NCBI RefSeq assembly: GCF_036711975.1
Contig: NC_091973.1
Coordinates: 6,138,001-6,202,000 of the forward strand
Origin: Onthophagus taurus
Lineage: Eukaryota; Arthropoda; Insecta; Coleoptera; Scarabaeidae
Reading direction: 5' to 3'
Length of the DNA stretch: 64,000 nucleotides
Shown here: piece by piece, positions 58,801 through 64,000 of the stretch
Layout: each line of letters begins with the position of its first letter
Position numbering within the stretch: position 1 is the stretch's first letter
Position numbers and translations under genes: made by a program
The notes under the pieces: generated by a model
Seen by the model: the letters and a program-made list of their open reading frames with translations, nothing else
Told to the model about the DNA's origin: nothing
Database searches by the model: none

Positions 58801-59565
58801 GACTTCATCTTCAGTACCATGAATAACAAGAGTAGGTGAAGTGACTTTTGGAACCTTGTCGATACTAAAGAAACAGAAAATGAATTTGTGTGAAATAATG
58901 AATGATGATTTGTGTATTAACCTGGGGAAGGCATCAAAAAACCACGTCCTTTTTGTATTGGGAAAGGCGACACGCATTCCAGACATAAGTGGTGAATGAA
59001 GTATGACAGCACCAACTTCATAACGGGCAGCCAAATCGACTGTGGGTACAGTACCTATACTCTGGCCATAAAGTATGATATTTTCGGGGCTAATGCCGTA
59101 TCTTGTGCGTAAGGCAAGCCACGCGGCATCTATGTCAGCGTAAAGATTTTTCTCGGATGGTTTACCCGCACTGACGCCGTAACCAGAATAATCGTAGCTG
59201 AATATATTGCAATTGATACGTGAACCGAGCCCGAGGTAGAAGCTGCTCATTTGACCGAGATCGACAGCGTTTCCATGCGAAAATAGTATCGTAAATCTGG
59301 CAGTGTTACTACAGCGAACATAAAGGCAACCGATACGATTACCTCGATTAGTCCTAGTATAAAAACCTTCAACTTTTTCTTTTTCTTGGTCAGTGTATTG
59401 CCATTCGGCACGATCCGTTAAATTTAAAGCGTATTTACCAGTCCCGTCGGCCAAAAAATCGTACGTAGGTTCCGGTGGTAAAAAGGCCAATTTAGCCGCT
59501 ATTCTACTCGGACATGGTGGACAGCAAAACAGACAACAAAATTCACTTAAGCTAAGTCCGTTCAT
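55895..59565 (-). CDS. ABHD17: ABHD17 (alpha/beta-hydrolase; S-depalmitoylase)
   Basis: Removes palmitate from membrane-bound proteins (in vertebrates Ras and PSD-95). Three exons with agreeing phases: 59565-58922, 58864-58732 and 55978-55895, 286 residues. The N-terminal cluster [20 protein letters not shown] is the family's palmitoylated Cys-rich anchor to plasma membrane and endosomes. The hydrolase core has [39 protein letters not shown] and the nucleophile serine in [19 protein letters not shown]. The acid Asp is in [13 protein letters not shown] and the His in [10 protein letters not shown], just past the exon 2-3 splice. The start at 59565 is the first ATG. The last intron (2.75 kb) contains fold-back elements. 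The stop is TGA followed by C. All catalytic residues are present. Confidence 0.94.
56043..56612. mobile_element. Fold-back element in the ABHD17 intron
   Basis: The left arm (GCTGAGGAATTAAGCCCTGC, later GTTCATGATACGGAAAAATT then AAGAAAAGTTGTTCA) is matched in reverse by the right arm (CTGAACAACTTTTCTTAATA, then GTATCATGAACAAAAAGCTT and CCAAGCTGAGGTCAATTCCC). Arms are about 240 bases with moderate divergence. No coding capacity or clear target duplication. Confidence 0.6.
56613..57027. other. ABHD17 intron, unassigned
   Basis: AT-rich sequence with an ATAGGGTGCGTCTGAAGATA phrase near 56699 that may be the end of another repeat. Nothing else recognised. Confidence 0.25.
57028..57140 (+). mobile_element. 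Reverse transcriptase scrap
   Basis: The plus-strand frame reads [20 protein letters not shown], then [20 protein letters not shown]. This resembles the segment after YADD in LINE reverse transcriptases (L..N..KC..M......). It is very short and without further context, so only a tentative call. Confidence 0.35.
57424..58172. mobile_element. Fold-back element, about 750 bases, in the ABHD17 intron
   Basis: The left arm ACAGGGTGTGTCAAATGTCT continues with CAACTTCGCCATTTGTGGTT and AAGAAAAATGTTTCAAATA. The right arm has the complement (TATTTGAAACATTTTTCTTT, ACCACAAATGGCGAAGTTAT, then TATTCCAGACATATATATA). A TTAATCATGGCGCATTTT-type stretch is also paired inside. No transposase; open frames are incidental. 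Confidence 0.68.
58173..58484. other. ABHD17 intron, probable further repeat
   Basis: The sequence CGCCCCGATTTCTAACCCTT, then CTCGCCCCAGGGGCTTTATT and CGCGGGCCGCCATTTTCTAC, has more GC than the intron and looks like part of another repeat family, but no second copy exists in this window. Confidence 0.3.
58485..58682. mobile_element. Small fold-back MITE
   Basis: The left end, GATGTCCCATATCTTCCTTA then GCATTATATGATTGAAGTAT, is mirrored at the right end: GTATTCTTCAAGTGTATAAT, then GCTCTGGAAGATATGGGACA and ACCTATA. It is about 200 bases, close to the ABHD17 exon 2 donor site at 58731. Confidence 0.6.
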
Positions 59566-60522
59566 TTTCGTCTTATATAGTGGACCCAACTTAACACTTA
59601 AAATAATACGACTTGACGTACATTGTTGACAACGCTAAATTAGAGTGTGTATATGTGTGTGTTACCTCTCTGAAGTTTGCGGCTTACAACGCCATCTACA
59701 CACAAATAACCTTTATAAACAACACCCGTTTGTTATTGCAATTATATTTATTAGATTACTATTTATATTTTTAATCACCTCTCATTTCCTTATCTTATAC
59801 TTTCTATCTTATTTAGTTTCATTTTATTACTTATTTTTTCCTCCCTACATTACATGAAGTTGGTTACAAACAAAACAAAAATATTTTTTTTCGACTTTCA
59901 TTTTCGAAATTATACTCTAAATTAAAATTAATTATTAAATATAGTATCGTTAAATTTTGTTATAAAAGAACCTTTTTGTATTAATCATTCGATATGAGTT
60001 ATTAAAAAAGCACGCGAAATGCTTAAAAATTCTTATTAATCAAATTAATATTTGGCAATCAATCACTATTAAAATTATTACTCATTTTCTGTTCGATTAA
60101 TAAAAAAAAATGTTGCAACGTTTATTTTTGGAGCCTTTATCATTGCTGCTTTTATCATTCGTGTGTCGACACATGTTTCTAATTTATTTAATAACAAACA
60201 ACTAAAATGTATTGTTAGCGATAAAAAAGATTAACAAGCAATTTTTATCAGATTTTTTAAATTTAAATTGTAAAAATTTAACGACGCAGGTTTCTGTACT
60301 ATTAATTAATAGTGTTAAGTTTTGCTCATAGATGCCGTTTTGACGTGTGCGGTTAAAAATAAGAAACAAACTTCACGTTTGTAGTTTTGAAACGGCTAAG
60401 TTCGTACAGTTTAGGAAGTACTCCATTTTAGTAATGTGGGTACAAGTGTAATTCGGCCACATTTTATTATTAACCGATCATTTTAAACGTTAAGAGCACG
60501 AATAAAGCGTTTATCATTTAGA
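59566..60522. promoter_or_regulatory. Shared upstream region of divergent ABHD17 and the 60523 gene
   Basis: 957 bases separate the two start codons. The sequence is AT-rich with a more mixed part at about 60340-60500 just before the second gene (TTTTGACGTGTGCGGTTAAA). A CTATATAAG lies only about 10-18 bases before the ABHD17 ATG, too close for a normal TATA box. Whether there is one shared promoter or two cannot be told. Confidence 0.35.
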
Positions 60523-61539
60523 ATGTGTGATTTTCCAGTGGACCTTCTAGTGAAACAAACGGTCAGAAGCGTGATCTTCGATCCCGCTACGATGGGAACA
60601 CTATCATCGAAAATGCAACATTTTCATGCGAACGCCAACGGGCCGGCTTTTAGAGCTTTACCATCGGAAACGGCATTTTATAATGTCCTAAAGTGTCCCG
60701 AAACGGTTAAGTATTTGAGTGAACATCCCAGTGATTACATCCACAAGATTTTTGAGAATGTAAGATGTGTTGTTTGGTTATTCTACTATAGTTGGTCTCT
60801 GTTTTATCGGCTATTATTCTTCTTTTTTTAAATTTAAATTAAATGTATATTTTCCTTTTAAATCTTTAGGATGTTTATAAACAAAGTTTAGCTTTAGCTA
60901 AAACTGATAACGAATTAAAAGAGATTAAAAATCAAATATTATACAAATTCATCAAAGAGTTGAAAGAATGTAGAACAGAATCAGCTGTTGAATGGGCAGC
61001 TTTTCAACATTACATGCTTTATGTGTATCGAAAATTTATTACATCAAATCCAACTAGTTGTAAAGAACCCATTCCTTCAGTGTTAATGAAAAAATTTTAT
61101 GAACATTCAATGAGGTAAGTATAAAACAAATTTTTTTCAATTTTTATTTCATTTTCCATTTTACAGCTTATCACATGAAGATAAATTACAATTTTTTATA
61201 CGACTAGTTATGTTGTTACGGGAATATGTAACAGTAGCGAGGGAAAACTATGAGAATTTAAACACTAAAGGAGACTCATTAATGTATATTCAATGTAACT
61301 ATCAAATTTATTATAATTTACAAAAACTAACTAACACAAATCATTCATTTTCAGCTTTGTTAAACTATTACAACTCCTTCTGTTCTGCAGCAACTAGAAT
61401 AATGTCTTTATTTGTACATTTCGACGAATTTTTAATTCAACATTTCGATATGAGATGGTTTCGTTTACATCAAAAGCTATTTTTTAAATACTTTTATGCA
61501 GCTAAGTCTGTTAAAGCAAAAATAGCTTTTGTAAATGAG
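60523..61539 (+). CDS. Unidentified helical protein (5' part; continues beyond the window)
   Basis: Three exons with agreeing phases: 60523-60759, 60870-61114 and 61167-61539 (donor GTAAAA), giving 285 residues so far, open at the 3' end. It starts MCDFPVDLLVKQTVRSVIFD. Later parts include PSETAFYNVLKCPETVKYLS, VEWAAFQHYMLYVYRKFITS, MKKFYEHSMSLSHEDKLQFF and FDMRWFRLHQKLFFKYFYAA. The composition (many Leu, Phe, Tyr, few Gly and Pro) and regular hydrophobic spacing suggest an all-helical cytosolic or nuclear protein. There is no signal peptide, membrane segment or zinc motif. I do not recognise the family and give no function. Splice sites and intact frames make it a real gene. Confidence 0.7.
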
Positions 61540-64000
61540 GTAAAAATTATTATTAAGAAGGTGGTGTACATTACAAATTAATACAAATTTATAAATAACA
61601 AAAATTATCTCAAAATTATACTCAAGTCCGGCCAAATATTCTTAGGATTTGCACAAAGAGGACCTATAGCTTACATAGCTGAAAAATAAGGGAACTTTGT
61701 TAATACATCTCTATATCTAAAATGTATGATTTTCGTAGAAACTTGAAAAAGAGACGCTAAAATCCTAAAAACACGATTTCGTGTATGTATGGCAAACTAC
61801 TGGCACTATTTTTATAAAAATTTGCATACAGGGTTTATCCGAGGTGCTCGTTTCAGCTAAAATATTTTCAGTTTTCTCCAACTTCCGGTTGTACCGGAAA
61901 TGGACCCCAACTTCGTTATTTTAAACGGAAGGCATCAATTTTTATTAAATTTTCGAGATCCTCGCTAAATTTCAATATAATTTGATATGTCATCATATAT
62001 CTAGAGTGCACCATTTTTTAATTATTTTAGTTTATTCGAAAAAAAATAATTTTTCGAAATTACACTCAAGTCCGGCCAAATATTCTTAAGATTTGCACAG
62101 AGAGGACCTATAGCTTACATAGCGCTTGAAAAGTTTTTTAAAAATTATACAGGATGGTCAGAAATTGGTGCCGAATCACGCGAAAGTCGAAAACTTCATT
62201 TTTTTTAATTTCAACCCCAATTTTTTTCTTCACAAGCGTATTGTACACTGAAAAATAAGGGAACTTTGTTAATACATCTCTATATCTAAAATGTATGGTT
62301 TTCGTAGAAATTTGAAAAAAATGAAATTATCTTGATTATTAGTCAAATTAAAATTATCTATATTATATATCAAAGCGATTTGAGGCAAAATCGTTCTTTA
62401 TATATCTCGGTAAAGATATAAAGTCTCTTATAAGAAGACATTTACACTCAAACCGCCCAGGTCCCTTGCAGGCGAGACGCTAAAATCCTAAAAACACGAT
62501 TTTGTGTATATATGGCAAACTACTAGCACTATTTTTGTGAAAATTTGTATACAGGGTTTATCCACGGTGGTTGTTTCAACTAAATTATTTTCAGTTTTCT
62601 CCAACTTCCGGTTATACCGGAAATGGACCCTAACTTCGTTATTTTAAACGGAAGGCATCAATTTTTATTGAATTTTCGAGATCCTCGCTAAATTTCAATT
62701 TAATTTGATATAAGTAATCATATGTCTTGAGTGCATCATTTTTGAATTATTTTAGTTTTTTCGAAAAAAATAATTTTTCGAAATTACACTCAAGTCCGGC
62801 CAAATATTCTTAGCATTTGCACAGAGAGGACCCATAGCTTACATAGCGCTTGAAAAGTTTTTTAAAAAATTATACAGGTGGTCAGAAATTTACGCCGAAT
62901 CTCGAAAAGTCAAAAACTTAATTTTTTTTAATTTCAACCCAAATTTTTTTCTTCACCAGCGTATTGTACGCTGAAAAATAAGGGAACTTTGTTAATACAT
63001 CCCTATTTCTAAAATGTATGGATTTCGTAGAAGTTTCAAAAAAATGAAATTTTCTTGATTATTAGTAAATTTAAAATTATTTGTTGGCTTTGGTTTGAAG
63101 CAACCATAGGGTTTTAAAAAACATAACTTCATCTTTATTCTTACTCATTGGCACAATGTTTAATTAAGTTGAATAAAACTCAAGAAGATGAAGTTTTTTT
63201 AGAAAAAGTTAATTTGATTGGATGAGGCAAAATCTCACAAGAATGGATGCTACTGATACTGGAATTTAAATGTTTTTGCTGCCATAAAAATGATGGTGTG
63301 CTAGTGCTGCACTTTTATAACGAAAATTTCCGCTAAATTTAAACTGGAATCAGCACCATGGAGCTCCACCTTATGGTAGTGCGCTTATATAGAGGATTTC
63401 CCAAAAGTAGCGGATAAATTCGTTAAAATAATTAAGAACAGTTTATGAAAAAATCGCTGAGATGGGTCTAAAGATTAAAATTTTTTGTAATTGTTTGGCG
63501 TAGATTTTAAATTTTTTCCGCCATTTTTAAACGAGTAATGACGTCATCGATATTTTTTTCAATTAGCAATGCCCCATTTCTATTACGGAATATGAAAGAG
63601 GACTTTTTTATGAATCTAGTACAGTCAATATTAATATTGGTAACATAAGAAAATTTTCGAGAAAAATTATCTTAAAGTTTCATGATTTTCCATTCATTTG
63701 AGATTGAAAAATAGCAACCAACTGTTTCAGATATCAAAAATTCATCATTTTATTAAAAAATATCTCAAACCAAAGCCAACTAATAGTTTTAAATTTACTA
63801 ATAATCAAGAAAATTTAATTTATTTCAAGTTTTTACGGAAACCATAGACATTTCGAGAGTCGACGCAAATTTCTGAGCACCCTGTATAATTTTAAAAAAT
63901 TTTTTCAAGGATTATGTAAGCTATGGATGCAAACCTTGAGAATATTTAGCTGGACTCGGGTGTAATTTCGAAAAATTATTTTTAATCGAAATTTTCGAAA
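61540..64000. repeat. Cluster of direct and inverted repeats in an intron
   Basis: The phrase ACTCAAGTCCGGCCAAATAT, followed by GATTTGCACA..GAGGACC and TAGCTTACATAG, recurs near 61618, 62064 and 62786, with a decayed reversed copy near 63900-63970. The last two forward copies are about 722 bases apart and extend through CAACTTCCGGTT(A/G)TACCGG and AACGGAAGGCATCAATTTTT. Near 63080 and 63765 the phrase TTGGCTTTGGTTTGA appears in opposite orientations, giving a further fold-back. GCACCCTGTATAATTTT near 63878 is a typical end. No protein-coding remnant was recognised. Confidence 0.6.

Noticed and set aside
59570-59582. CTATATAAG as TATA box for ABHD17
   Set aside because: It is only about 10-18 bases before the start codon, so transcription would begin inside the coding region.

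Overview
The window reads as nuclear DNA of an insect. It is AT-rich, has many short introns of about 45-60 bases with GT..AG ends, and carries insect-type genes such as Wsck, Jupiter and RhoGAPp190. Mobile-element debris (Tc1/mariner, pogo/Tigger, hAT, piggyBac, jockey-like LINEs and many fold-back elements) fills most introns and gaps. A beetle is plausible from the gene structures and repeat style, but that is inference. No tRNA, rRNA, CRISPR or bacterial operon structure was seen.

Layout: (1) 81-10463 (+), the C-terminal half of p190 RhoGAP with its RhoGAP domain; two large introns are full of transposons. (2) 12520-20946 (-), the whole of Wsck, a WSC/FN3 receptor tyrosine kinase-like protein whose kinase domain lacks three catalytic residues; one intron holds a GC-rich palindromic tandem array and another holds nested transposons. 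(3) 21669-25725, a transposon graveyard. (4) 26319-34372 (+), FHIP (FTS/Hook-interacting protein), again with nested transposons in its introns. (5) 34934-35316 (-), BOLA3. (6) 35640-37221, Tc1 and LINE remnants. (7) 38294-38770 (+), a small gene with a FRAT/GBP-like GSK3-binding motif. (8) 39917-43450, a large fold-back element with a LINE inserted, then a piggyBac scrap. (9) 45303-47267 (+), prolidase PEPD, followed by a 5-kb array of about 31 units of roughly 162 bases and a decayed partial copy of PEPD. (10) 53589-53906 (+), a Jupiter-family gene. (11) 55895-59565 (-), ABHD17 depalmitoylase. (12) From 60523 (+), the 5' part of an unidentified helical protein gene that runs off the window.

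The genes are independent eukaryotic transcription units, not a pathway cluster. Loose themes are cytoskeleton and trafficking (p190 RhoGAP, FHIP, Jupiter, ABHD17), mitochondrial Fe-S biogenesis (BOLA3) and Wnt/GSK3 signalling (the FRAT-like gene). The strongest items for follow-up are the FRAT-like gene, the Wsck pseudokinase, the hAT-like elements built around an internal satellite-like array (two with perfect 8-bp target duplications), the reciprocal empty sites in two Tigger copies, and the PEPD array-plus-pseudogene structure.
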